Shown here piece by piece: positions 8,339 to 17,226 of a DNA stretch of 64,000 nt. The stretch is from positions 1 through 64,000 of the forward strand of contig NZ_BAABJX010000033.1 in NCBI RefSeq assembly GCF_039543525.1, in the 5' to 3' direction. Position 1 is the first letter of the stretch; each line of letters begins with the position of its first letter. The stretch is from Algivirga pacifica. Its GTDB lineage: Bacteria; Bacteroidota; Bacteroidia; Cytophagales; Flammeovirgaceae. The position numbers were made by a program, and so were the translations under genes. The notes below the pieces were generated by a model. It was not told where the DNA came from, ran no database searches, and saw nothing but the letters and a program-made list of their open reading frames with translations.

Positions 8339-10438
8339 ATGGAAATACAAACATTCAATCACGTCGATTATTTATGGGATGAAGCAAAAGCTGCTTCTAT
8401 GCAAGGAGATGAGGTCGCATTATTTTTATATCGCTCAAATATCTTAGGGGCAGACCTACGCATCACCAATTATGGAGGAGGCAACACCAGTTGCAAGACC
8501 ATGGAAAAAGATCCTTTGAACGGTGAAGAAGTAGAGGTACTATGGGTAAAAGGCTCTGGTGGAGATATTGGTACACTCACCCGAAAAGGTATTGCAGGGC
8601 TATATACTGATCGTCTCAGAAATCTCAAAAAAGTCTATAGAGGCATTGAGCAAGAAGACGAAATGGTTGCACTTTTTGATCATTGTATCTATGATCTGGA
8701 AAGCAAGGCTCCTTCTATCGATACGCCACTTCACGGGTTGCTTCCCTTCCAACATATTGATCACCTGCATCCTGATGCTCTGATCGCTATCGCTGCGGCG
8801 TCAGATAGTGAGGCCATTACCAAAGAAATCTGGGGAGACCGCATGGGATGGGTACCTTGGCAACGTCCTGGCTTTGACCTGGCACTTCAACTGGAAGAGT
8901 GTTTAGAGAAAAACCCGTCGATCCGAGGGATTGTACTGGGAAGTCATGGTGTATTTACATGGGGCGATACCTCTTACGAATGTTACTTGAACAGTCTGGA
9001 GGTGATCGAAGAAGCTTCGGCTTATATCGAAAGTAACCTTGGGAAAAAACGTCCGGTATTTGGAGGTGAGAAGATGACTTCACTTCCTGCTGAGCAAAGA
9101 AAAGCACAAGCTGCCAAAATAGCCCCTATCCTCCGTGGACTATGTTCCAGCGAAAAAAGCATGATTGGTCATTTTACCGATGATGAGCGTGTACTGGAAT
9201 TTGTCAACAGCCATGATCTGGAACGTCTTGCCCCATTAGGTACCTCTTGCCCAGATCACTTCCTGCGTACTAAGATTCAGCCACTGGTACTTCCATTAGA
9301 GAAAGATGAAGATCTGGACGATGCTCAGGCAATCAAGGATAAATTACTAGCAGCGTTTGAAGCCTATCGTACAGAATACCAAAACTATTACAACACCCAC
9401 AAAAGAGCAAACAGTCCTGCCGTAAGGGATGCCAATCCTGTTATTATCTTGTATCCTGGGGTCGGTATGTTCTCTTTTGCAAAGAACAAACAGACAGCAA
9501 GAGTTGCCAGCGAGTTCTATATCAATGCCATTAATGTAATGAAAGGAGCGGAAGCGATCTCTTCTTATACTTCCCTACCTCGTCAAGAAGCCTTTGATAT
9601 CGAATATTGGTTACTGGAAGAAGCTAAATTGCAACGTATGCCAGCAGAAAAGCCTCTGTCTCGCAAGATTGCTTTTGTGACGGGTGCTGCAGGAGGGATC
9701 GGTAAAGCCATCGCAGATAAGCTAGCCCAAGAAGGCGCTAATGTCGTACTGGCAGACATCTCGGAAGAACGTTTGCAAGAAGCCCTCGACACTTACCCAC
9801 AAGATGTAGCCGCTACAGTCGTTTGTGATGTCACCAACCCAGTAGCTATCACACAGGCTATGGAAGCCACTGCACTAGCCTTTGGTGGTGTTGATATCAT
9901 GGTGCATTCGGCAGGACTCGCTATCTCTAAACCTTTGGAGGATACCTCCGAAAAAGACTGGAATATCCTATCAGAGGTATTGGTCAAAGGACAGTTCAAC
10001 CTAGCACAAGAGACGGTAAAAATACTGCGTAAGCAAGACATGGGAGGAGACCTGATTAGCATCGCCTCCAAGAATGGCTTGGTGGCTGGTCCAAATAATA
10101 TTGCTTACGGCACCGCCAAAGCAGCTCAGCAACATATGGTTCGATTACTGGCAGCAGAATTAGGTAAAGACAAGATTCGTGTCAATACCGTTAACCCCGA
10201 TGGCGTGATTGTGGGCAGCAAAATATGGGAAGGTAAATGGGCCGAAGGAAGGGCTAAAGCATACGGCATCACGGTGGAGGAGCTTCCTGCACATTACGCT
10301 AAACGTAACCTGCTACACGAGATTATATTACCGGAAGATATTGCGAATGGGGTATTCTCATTGGTAGGGATTCTTCATAAGAGTACAGGGAATATTATCA
10401 ATGTCGATGGGGGGATGGCTGCTGCTTTTCCGAGGTAG
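8339..10438 (+). CDS. rhaEW: Bifunctional rhamnulose-1-phosphate aldolase / lactaldehyde dehydrogenase
   Basis: A 699-residue fusion. Residues ~1-400 are a class II aldolase domain (NYGGGNTSCK, WVKGSGGDIG, HGVFTWGDT with its metal-binding His residues). Residues ~435-699 are a short-chain dehydrogenase (VTGAAGGIGKAIADKLAQEG, ISIASKNG, and YGTAKAA with the catalytic Tyr and Lys). In Bacillus and others this architecture cleaves L-rhamnulose-1-phosphate to dihydroxyacetone phosphate and L-lactaldehyde and oxidises the latter to L-lactate. The ATG at 8339 (MEIQTFNHVDYLWDEA) gives the usual family length; an in-frame ATG at 8285 would add 18 unconserved residues. It complements rhaI and the kinase at 42-45 kb and feeds lutABC at 15-18 kb. 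Confidence 0.92.
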   Translation: MEIQTFNHVDYLWDEAKAASMQGDEVALFLYRSNILGADLRITNYGGGNTSCKTMEKDPLNGEEVEVLWVKGSGGDIGTLTRKGIAGLYTDRLRNLKKVYRGIEQEDEMVALFDHCIYDLESKAPSIDTPLHGLLPFQHIDHLHPDALIAIAAASDSEAITKEIWGDRMGWVPWQRPGFDLALQLEECLEKNPSIRGIVLGSHGVFTWGDTSYECYLNSLEVIEEASAYIESNLGKKRPVFGGEKMTSLPAEQRKAQAAKIAPILRGLCSSEKSMIGHFTDDERVLEFVNSHDLERLAPLGTSCPDHFLRTKIQPLVLPLEKDEDLDDAQAIKDKLLAAFEAYRTEYQNYYNTHKRANSPAVRDANPVIILYPGVGMFSFAKNKQTARVASEFYINAINVMKGAEAISSYTSLPRQEAFDIEYWLLEEAKLQRMPAEKPLSRKIAFVTGAAGGIGKAIADKLAQEGANVVLADISEERLQEALDTYPQDVAATVVCDVTNPVAITQAMEATALAFGGVDIMVHSAGLAISKPLEDTSEKDWNILSEVLVKGQFNLAQETVKILRKQDMGGDLISIASKNGLVAGPNNIAYGTAKAAQQHMVRLLAAELGKDKIRVNTVNPDGVIVGSKIWEGKWAEGRAKAYGITVEELPAHYAKRNLLHEIILPEDIANGVFSLVGILHKSTGNIINVDGGMAAAFPR

Positions 10439-10439
10439 T

Positions 10440-10975
10440 GGGGCTAGAAGGCCATAACTATCGTTGAGGCCGCTTGCGCGGCTGGTTGAGTGGGCTGCGC
10501 CCGTTGATTAGAGCTTCGCTCTGTTGAGTAATGGTAGACACTGGTCGTAGCGTCCACGCTACGACCTAAAAGCGCTTTCGACGAGCGTCTACGCTCGGAT
10601 GGTAGGAATGGGAAATGGAGGTTGGTGATGGATTGATAGATCGAATAAAAAATCGCCGTGTTTCGTATAGTGACGGGGTGAATCCCACCCCTATCTGAGT
10701 TACCTAGTTGGAGTTTTGATAAGTAACCCCAAGGATAAATGTAGTGTACAAGAGACTTGCAGTGATGTGTCTGTCTTATTGAATGATGCTAGTTCAAGTT
10801 TCAACTTGGACTAGAAATGACAGAAGTATGCACGTCGTGTAACGATTCCGAATTGCTCTAAAATAGGCGACTCGAAAGCAAATGCTTTCGTCATTTTGGG
10901 TACAAGATGAATCTTGGACCAACAAATATGTTTTTATAAAAAGTGGAAGGCTAGCTATTTTACTAGCCTTCCATA
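10440..10975. repeat. Right copy of the composite inverted repeat, with a second GTTGAG-hairpin array
   Basis: As reverse complement, 10560-10690 matches 994-1115 and 10800-10972 matches 331-500. The segment begins with GTTGAG/GTTGAT words at 10463, 10484, 10503 and 10523, separated by hairpins with unrelated stems (GCCGC/GCGGC, GGGC/GCCC, AGAGC/GCTCT). A perfect hairpin GGTCGTAGCG / CGCTACGACC lies at 10543-10566. The terminator-like hairpin GGAAGGCTAG / CTAGCCTTCC closes it at 10945-10972. No gene is seen in 10439-11129. Confidence 0.7.
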
Positions 10976-11040
10976 ATATTACCTATTCAGGTATACTGTG
11001 TGAAAACAGGTCCTTAAGACCCTGTTCTGACAATGGGTGA

Positions 11041-11074
11041 AAAAGAAAGGCTAACTGTTTATAGCTAGCCTTCC
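11041..11074 (-). terminator. Terminator-like hairpin downstream of the putative toxin/immunity pair
   Basis: On the minus strand AAGGCTA pairs with TAGCCTT (11047-11053 with 11066-11072), followed by TTCTTTTTC. It lies ~55 bp after the stop of the small membrane protein gene. Confidence 0.5.
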
Positions 11075-11129
11075 ATTGATATTGCCTATTCAGATATACT
11101 GTGTATGAATGGGGTGAATGAGGAAAATC

Positions 11130-11363
11130 CTATTGTAGTAAAGGGAAGATCCAGTATATAAGTGTTTTATATAGAATTACACACAATATGATACATGCAA
11201 CTATATCAAAGCCTATTATAAATACACTTTCATCAATCAGACCTCGAAATAATGCTTGATGTATAGCAAATGGGATGAAGTTAAAGCCACACGATGGTAA
11301 TAACATTCTCCATAAACAGCCTCCTGAAATGAGGATAGAAATTATCAATGCCAAATAATTCAT
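11130..11363 (-). CDS. Small membrane protein, candidate immunity protein
   Basis: A 77-residue, strongly hydrophobic protein with two or three probable membrane helices (MNYLALIISILISGGCLW and ...VFIIGFDIVACIILCVILY). No family is recognised. Its ATG is five bases after the stop of the RHS C-terminal fragment, so the two are very likely cotranscribed. In RHS and other polymorphic toxin systems the gene directly after the toxin tip usually encodes the cognate immunity protein, and membrane immunity proteins are common for lipase or pore-forming tips. The role is inferred from position only. Confidence 0.55.
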   Translation of the reverse strand: MNYLALIISILISGGCLWRMLLPSCGFNFIPFAIHQALFRGLIDESVFIIGFDIVACIILCVILYKTLIYWIFPLLQ

Positions 11364-11368
11364 GAATG

Positions 11369-12304
11369 TTAATTTTTTGGAACAATTTTACCATTGACAA
11401 CTTGATATTCGCCTTCAGGTAAGTTTTGAATTTGATTAAAAAAATCGTGAATAGAATGTCCTTGACTTTCATCACTACTTGTGTCAGCTTGAGCAGCACC
11501 TTTTATTGGTTTATTTCCAGCTAGTATATCTTTTGAGTGAGAATACTGAATTGTAGGGATCCCATCTACAGCTGTTTGTTCAGTGGGTTGAAATGGAGCA
11601 AAGTCATACTCATAAATATTGACACCTACAATATCATGCTGCTTTATGTATGCTAAAAGTGCCTTTATATAGCCTTTTGCATACGCTCCTCCCATACTAT
11701 GAGATATAATCCTAATAGCTTCAATTATAGCTCCATTTTTATCTCTTTTTAAGTTATTAATGATGGTTTCAGCCTCTTTAAGACCAGCTAAAAAACCAGT
11801 GTTTTCTCTACTTGATGGGCTTAAAGAATTATTAATATTAAACGGAGCATATCCACCTAGGGCCCCATCTTTGTAGATACTATTATAATCATTGAAATGA
11901 TTCATTACTGCTTGATCAAAACCAACTCCAACTTGTTTTTTTCTGTAGGAATAGGATCTTTGGGCTCCTAAGTATCCATGTCTAACATTCTTATATGTTC
12001 TCCAATAATTACTTTTACCACCATCCCCAAAATGATTACCATTAATAAAAATTACGAGTTTTCCATCTGGGTCTATTGCATTTGTGGGCTGATTTAAAAC
12101 ATATGAGTACGGAGAATTAGCATAATACATTTCCGCCAACGGATCCACCCCAAACCATCTCCCCACACTAGCGTCATAGTTACGAGCGCCATAATCCAAC
12201 CAACCAGTCTCCTCCTGCTCCTCCTTCCCATTATAAGTATACTTAAAAGGCTCAGAAGGCTTACTAACAACAAGACCAGTGATATTCCCCCCGAATGGAT
12301 TTAT
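11369..12304 (-). pseudogene. Orphan RHS-protein C-terminal tip with lipase-like domain
   Basis: The open frame begins at the IS junction with NPFGGNITGLVV and contains the hallmark end of an RHS core: EETGWLDYGARNYD, VGRWFGVDPLAE and NPTNAIDPDGK. The ~210 residues after this vary in RHS proteins; here they contain IRIISHSMGGAYAKGY, an alpha/beta-hydrolase nucleophile elbow as in lipase toxin tips. All of the long YD-repeat body is missing, and the upstream edge coincides with the end of an IS110-family gene. The longest start-coded version is 276 residues from a TTG (12197-12199). It could be a silent tip cassette or a remnant; expression is unknown. A small membrane-protein gene follows after 5 bp. 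Confidence 0.65.
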
Positions 12305-13990
12305 ATGGCTTATGCAAGCGAGTGACTATAATTTTTGTCATATTTCACATCATCCCTCACACAAGCAAAAACTCTTAGAATCAATTTATTTTTAATGGCA
12401 TTGACCACACTCATGTGATGCTTCCCCTCCTTAATTTTCCTATAGTAATATTCCTGTAATTCACCGGGTATCTGTATCACAGACCGGACGCCCATATAGA
12501 GCAAGCACTTCAATAACTTATCAGACTTCTTGGAGACCTTTCCAGTGCCTCTGATACTACTTCCTGAGCTGTATGAAAATGGAACCACTCCGGCGTAACA
12601 GGCAAGTTGCTTTGCATTTTGAAACTTGGTAAACCCAGCGGTAGCAATCAGTAGTGCTATTGCTGTAGTTTCTCCTATTCCTGGCACGGACGTCGCTAAC
12701 TCGACCAGTCTCTTCAACTCTTCATCATTCCTGATTAACTCTTCCAGTCGTATATCTAACTTCTTTAGATCCGCCTCTAATGCCTTGATGGACTTGTTGA
12801 AGTTTCGCTTTAGGTCGTTACCCATTTGCTTCGTAGTCCCTTCTGATAAGCTATCCAAAGATCGTAACAGACAATGTCTCGCTTTTATGAGTGCTTTTCG
12901 CTGCGCCTGATACTTTTTAAGGTACCTCATGGTCTTAGAAGGCACTTTCCATAGCTTAGCCTTATCATGATGTCTCATGCAGAAATCAGCCATTCTAAAC
13001 GCATCCAGTGGATCACTCTTTCCTCTCTGGGTACCGCTGTTCAACTTCAACTCCAATGGCGTAACCATCCAAAGCTTATACTTTTTACTGGCGACCGTAA
13101 TACTCAGTACATCACTGTAACTACCTGTGTGCTCCGCAATGAACAATGTATTTACCGTCGTGACACCTTGCTCCTTTAGTGCTTCCAATATTTCACGAAC
13201 CCCTTTCAGGTTGTTGTTTACCCTTCCTTTCTTCAACTCTTTTCCTTCCTGAATCAGAGAGAAATCCAACCAACTTTTGGAAACATCAACTCCTACAAAA
13301 TACGTGTATTCAGTTTTCATTATCCTGGGTTTTAATGATGAGTAACTGGCACACAATCGGATAGACATCAAATCTTCGATAATGAGTTGCGAACTCCAAT
13401 TTATATATGATCCTGCTCCGAAAAATTCCTATGAGATTAAATCCGTTCCTATGCTGAAAACGCATAACACCTAATATATAATTTGCTCAAAGGAATGGCC
13501 AATATTTTCAATTAAGAGAAGATAATGATTCTAAGAATACTCCTATGCTACTAATCTAGAAGACACTATATGAAACACCAAAAAAAGAACGAAAAAGCTA
13601 CCTCATTTCACCAAGGCACGTGAAAAACAGGGCAGAAAAATAACGATTTTCTGTCAAGGTATTTGAATTGCTTTCTTCCTATCCTGATTACATCACCTTG
13701 GTATTAAAAAAGGGTTACCTCCAGAAGATAATTATATCCGTTAATGAGTTTAGCAATAGCAGAGACGCCATGCAATGGACTCTACACTATATGTGACCTT
13801 GCTCCAGAAGTACTTCCCTGCGATTAAATCCGTAAATGGGCTTGGGTGACTGATTATTCACTTGTCCCTGATAGTTAATGTAATCTACAGAGGAAGGGTG
13901 CAATTTCCCTTAAGATACGAAGGATAGGGGTAAAGTGCTATGGTTTTCTTAGGAAAATACAAGGCTATAGTAATATCAACATACCGCAGT
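12305..13990 (-). mobile_element. IS110-family insertion sequence (upstream boundary uncertain)
   Basis: The element has one transposase gene. On the downstream side the RHS reading frame resumes within a few bases of the transposase stop (12310-12312), which places that end at about 12303-12310. On the other side ~680 bp without a gene precede the AraC gene, and no boundary can be seen there. IS110 elements lack long terminal inverted repeats and leave little or no target duplication, so the limit must be found by comparison with an empty site. Confidence 0.5.
12310..13320 (-). CDS. IS110-family transposase (DEDD recombinase)
   Basis: A 336-residue recombinase. The N-terminal RuvC-like DEDD domain shows FVGVDVSK (Asp12), FIAEHTG (Glu, about 60) and GKSDPLDAFRMADF (two Asp, about 100-108). 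A coiled helical linker (DLKKLDIRLEELIRNDEELK) precedes the C-terminal transposase_20 domain with SVPGIGETTAIALL, CYAGVVPF and the catalytic-Ser region SSGSSIRGTGKVSK. Length and order are normal, so the gene appears intact. ATG at 13320 (MKTEYTYFVGVD) is preferred to one at 13371. Members of this family are guided by a structured RNA from the non-coding end of the element; here the only long non-coding end is upstream of the gene. Confidence 0.93.
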   Translation of the reverse strand: MKTEYTYFVGVDVSKSWLDFSLIQEGKELKKGRVNNNLKGVREILEALKEQGVTTVNTLFIAEHTGSYSDVLSITVASKKYKLWMVTPLELKLNSGTQRGKSDPLDAFRMADFCMRHHDKAKLWKVPSKTMRYLKKYQAQRKALIKARHCLLRSLDSLSEGTTKQMGNDLKRNFNKSIKALEADLKKLDIRLEELIRNDEELKRLVELATSVPGIGETTAIALLIATAGFTKFQNAKQLACYAGVVPFSYSSGSSIRGTGKVSKKSDKLLKCLLYMGVRSVIQIPGELQEYYYRKIKEGKHHMSVVNAIKNKLILRVFACVRDDVKYDKNYSHSLA

Positions 13991-14005
13991 GTCACGATAC
14001 GCTGC
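13321..14005. other. 685-bp gene-free region upstream of the IS110 transposase
   Basis: No convincing ORF in either direction. It holds three degenerate copies of a motif of the form CTCC-(A/G)-AA...ATTAAATCCGT (about 13408-13455, 13712-13748, 13798-13845). The part next to the transposase start is where IS110-group elements encode their bridge RNA, but no secondary structure could be computed here. The part near 13900-13990 borders the AraC gene end and holds no obvious terminator. Confidence 0.4.
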
Positions 14006-14869
14006 CTACCCCTTCCTCACCTCCGTAGGGTTCATGCCCATTTTTTGCTTGAACAACCTGGAAAAGTAATGAATAGAGGAAAATCCTAAGCTATAAGCCA
14101 CTTCTTTTACCTGTTTATTCTCCACCAGTAAAAGCTCTTTGGCTTTTAGTAATTTCCAATGCAAGTGATATTGATGAGGTGAAAATCCGGTATACTCTCT
14201 AAAGCTCTTTCGAAAATAGGAATAGGATACTCCTTCTTCCTGACAAAAGCGCTGCATATCTACTTCTTCCTGTAAATGCTGTTTTAATAGTATCTTTGCT
14301 TTCTGAATCAAGGCTGTCTTTTGTCCAGTTTCAATATTATCTAACTGATTCGCGGCAATGACCTGTCCCAGAAACTGCAACAATAATCCCGTTGCTACTT
14401 GTTGGTACCCAAACTGCTCCTGCTGCACCTCTTCAAAGAGCTGGTGTAAAGTTCCAAGAAAAGGATAGGATGGATTAAGACACAGGAGGTCTACTTCATA
14501 AAAAGTCTGCTGTGTCAGTAATGCTGTGGCTTGCTCACCATCAAAACCTATATAGTTTTCAGTCCAACCCACCTGTGAATCGGGACGGTACCTATGCCAC
14601 TGATTAGGACGGAGCAGTAATAAGCTTCCTGCTTCCACCTCATAATGACGGTCCTTTGTTTCAAAAACACCCTTACCAGCCGAAATATAATTCAATTGGT
14701 ACTCCTTGAGTATCCTTCCTTTTTCCCAATCAAAATAATAACCGGAAGGATGTTTTACATCAGGATAGAGTATGTGCTCATTAATTCTCTTTGTCCCTGC
14801 TACGGTTAAGTAAACAGGCCATTTCTTGTCTTCCGGATTGGGTAGTAAGTATTTAAAAAAATCTTTCAT
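14006..14869 (-). CDS. AraC-family transcriptional regulator
   Basis: A 287-residue one-component regulator. The N-terminal ~150 residues form a cupin-type sensor domain (GKGVFETKDRHYEVEAGSLL, LLRPNQWHRYRPD). The C-terminal ~100 residues are the double helix-turn-helix of AraC proteins (YSYFRKSFREYTGFSPHQYH and VAYSLGFSSIHYFSRLFKQK). Such proteins usually activate sugar catabolism genes on binding a sugar. It is transcribed divergently from lutABC, with ~190 bp between, and lies close to rhaEW. Control of rhamnose or lactate genes is therefore plausible, but the ligand is not known. Confidence 0.88.
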   Translation of the reverse strand: MKDFFKYLLPNPEDKKWPVYLTVAGTKRINEHILYPDVKHPSGYYFDWEKGRILKEYQLNYISAGKGVFETKDRHYEVEAGSLLLLRPNQWHRYRPDSQVGWTENYIGFDGEQATALLTQQTFYEVDLLCLNPSYPFLGTLHQLFEEVQQEQFGYQQVATGLLLQFLGQVIAANQLDNIETGQKTALIQKAKILLKQHLQEEVDMQRFCQEEGVSYSYFRKSFREYTGFSPHQYHLHWKLLKAKELLLVENKQVKEVAYSLGFSSIHYFSRLFKQKMGMNPTEVRKG

Positions 14870-15062
14870 GGAAGTGTATTGTTTTGATCATGATCCCTTC
14901 TCCCCTTCTATCAACAAGGCTCCATCAAAAAAAGAAACTAAATCATTTTGTGCAAATCATTTCCCATTTTATGAATCTCTCTTGTGAAAAATCTATCTTT
15001 ATTTGTATAAATGTAAAAACGACACGAATTATTCTATTTCACCTGTAACTGACTATTTTTTC

Positions 15063-15848
15063 ATGCCGCATATTGGTTTATTTATTCCTTGCTACATTGA
15101 GCAATTTTACCCACAAGTAGGCGTCGCCACCTACGAACTTCTAAAAACTTTAGGGTATCAGATCTCTTTTCCACTTCATCAAACGTGTTGTGGGCAACCT
15201 CTCGCTAATAGTGGCTATGCTTGTGAATCAAAAAAGAGTGTTACCCAACTTCTTTCTCGTTTTGAGGCATACGATTATGTGGTGGGTCCTTCTGCCAGTT
15301 GTGTTTATCATATCCGTCAGCATACCGCCTCCCTACTGAAAGACCATAAACCATTAAAAAATACCGCTCAGAAATTTTTAGATCTAACAGAATTTATCTT
15401 CTCCCAAAATAGGCAAAATGATATTCAAGGCTTCTTTGATGGGCGAATTGCTCTCCATAAAAGTTGTCATGGATTAAGAAGGCTAAAACTAGGTAAATGC
15501 TCTGAATTAATGGGGAAAGAAGAAAACCAACAAGCGGTATTATTACAACAAATAGAAGGAATTGAAATTGTTACTCCTCAACGAGCCGATGAGTGTTGTG
15601 GATTTGGAGGTACCTTTGCCGTTACCCAAGAAGTATTATCTACTCGAATGGGCATGGATCGATTACAAGACTACCTAAATGCCGGAGCAGAAATCCTTAC
15701 GTCAGGTGACATGTCTTGCCTGATGCACTTAGATGGATTAATTAAAAGAAATCATCTCCCGCTAAAAACAATGCATCTGGCTGAAATTTTATACCAAGCC
15801 GTTCAACAAAAACAATCCTCTGTTAAATCTTCCGCATATGTCCAATAG
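15063..15848 (+). CDS. lutA: Lactate utilisation protein A (CCG-domain subunit)
   Basis: A 261-residue cytoplasmic protein with two cysteine-rich CCG domains: QTCCGQPLANSGY (about residues 40-52) and DECCGFGGTFAV (about 178-189), each with the distal CxxC-type partner cysteines (GPSASC, SGDMSC). In LutABC these hold iron-sulfur or hetero-disulfide-type centres that accept electrons during L-lactate oxidation to pyruvate. The ATG at 15063 (MPHIGLFIPCYIEQFYPQVG) is the normal family start; the TTG at 15003 adds 20 unrelated residues. It overlaps lutB by 11 bp, so the three genes form one operon, suited to consuming the lactate made by RhaEW. Confidence 0.93.
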   Translation: MPHIGLFIPCYIEQFYPQVGVATYELLKTLGYQISFPLHQTCCGQPLANSGYACESKKSVTQLLSRFEAYDYVVGPSASCVYHIRQHTASLLKDHKPLKNTAQKFLDLTEFIFSQNRQNDIQGFFDGRIALHKSCHGLRRLKLGKCSELMGKEENQQAVLLQQIEGIEIVTPQRADECCGFGGTFAVTQEVLSTRMGMDRLQDYLNAGAEILTSGDMSCLMHLDGLIKRNHLPLKTMHLAEILYQAVQQKQSSVKSSAYVQ

Positions 15849-17226
15849 TATCAACCACGCTCGTAATGCTGCCCAATTTAACCAAGACCCTCAAAAAGTA
15901 ACTTGGCACGACAAGGCGCTATGGCACGTGCGAGAAAAGAGGGATAGCAGTGCACAGCAAATCCAAGAGTGGGAAACACTAAGAACTCTTGCCTCCCAAA
16001 TCAAAGCTCATACCCTAAGTCAATTAGGTGATTACCTGGAGCTTTTTGAGAAGCAAGCACTTCAAAATGGTATTCGTGTCCACTGGGCTGCCGACGCCCA
16101 AGAACATAATCAAATTGTATACAGACTTCTCCAAAAACATCAGGTTTCCAAGGTGGTAAAAAGCAAGTCCATGCTTACGGAAGAATGTCAATTGAATACC
16201 TTTCTATATCAAAAAGGCATACAGGTAACAGATACAGACTTAGGGGAACGTATTGTGCAATTGGCAAAAGAGCCTCCGAGCCATATTGTGCTCCCAGCCA
16301 TTCATAAAACCCGTGAGGAAGTCGGTGAACTATTTCACCGAACCATGCAAACGGAGGCAGGAAACAGTGACCCTACTTATCTGACCAAAGCTGCCCGCAA
16401 AGACCTAAGGGAAAAGTTTTTAAATGCCGATGCTGCCATTACGGGAGTGAACTTCGCCGTGGCAGAAACCGGAGAGTTCGTAGTCTGTACCAACGAAGGA
16501 AATGTTGACCTTGGGGCCAACCTTCCGAACTTACATATTGCGTGCATGGGTATAGAGAAAGTGATTCCAGAGCAAAAAGATTTAGGAGTGTTCCTGCGAT
16601 TACTGGCCAGAAGTGCCACCGGACAACCTATCACCACGTTTAGTTCTCATTTTAAAAAGCCTTCAAAAGGTCGAGAAATTCACCTTATCCTAGTAGATAA
16701 TGGACGCAGTGAACAGCTCAATCGAGAGGATTTTCGTTCGAGTCTGCAATGCATTCGATGTGGGGCTTGTATGAATACCTGTCCTATTTATCGCAGAAGT
16801 GGAGGACATAGCTATGAGGCCACCATCCCGGGACCTATAGGGGCAATCCTTTCACCGGGTAAAGACCTTAAAAAGTACAGTCAGCTTCCTTTTGCCTCTA
16901 CCCTTTGTGGGGCCTGTAGTGCGGTTTGTCCTGTCAAGATTGATATTGACACCCAACTCTACAAATGGCGACAGATCATTGGAAAAGACAAGAGTCTATT
17001 CACCAAGAAAACCCTGATGATGAAAATAGGTGGTAAAATGCTGGGAGATTACTCCCTATACCATTTTACCGCACAACTCGGAAAAAGAGCCTTACGTCTC
17101 CTGCCTTCCTGGCTGATTAATAACCACTTTAACGCTTGGGGCAAATCTAGAGAGATCCCCGAGGTTCCTGTTCAAACGTTCTCTACTTGGTTCAAAAATC
17201 AACAACACCATGAGCACAAGAAATAA
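15838..17226 (+). CDS. lutB: Lactate utilisation protein B (iron-sulfur subunit)
   Basis: A 462-residue protein with an N-terminal LUD domain (GVNFAVAETGEFVVCTNEGN, about 198-217) and a C-terminal ferredoxin-like 4Fe-4S segment (CIRCGACMNTCPIYR and CGACSAVCPVKIDI). This is the standard LutB/YkgF arrangement and length. With LutA and LutC it forms the L-lactate oxidising complex. The start overlaps lutA and the end overlaps lutC by 17 bp, consistent with translational coupling. A DUF3390-like tail follows the cluster segment. Confidence 0.95.
   Translation: MSNSINHARNAAQFNQDPQKVTWHDKALWHVREKRDSSAQQIQEWETLRTLASQIKAHTLSQLGDYLELFEKQALQNGIRVHWAADAQEHNQIVYRLLQKHQVSKVVKSKSMLTEECQLNTFLYQKGIQVTDTDLGERIVQLAKEPPSHIVLPAIHKTREEVGELFHRTMQTEAGNSDPTYLTKAARKDLREKFLNADAAITGVNFAVAETGEFVVCTNEGNVDLGANLPNLHIACMGIEKVIPEQKDLGVFLRLLARSATGQPITTFSSHFKKPSKGREIHLILVDNGRSEQLNREDFRSSLQCIRCGACMNTCPIYRRSGGHSYEATIPGPIGAILSPGKDLKKYSQLPFASTLCGACSAVCPVKIDIDTQLYKWRQIIGKDKSLFTKKTLMMKIGGKMLGDYSLYHFTAQLGKRALRLLPSWLINNHFNAWGKSREIPEVPVQTFSTWFKNQQHHEHKK

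Noticed and set aside
11281..11499. 72-codon minus-strand ORF across the toxin/immunity junction
   Set aside because: It is out of frame with both the RHS tip and the small membrane protein, which have better support.
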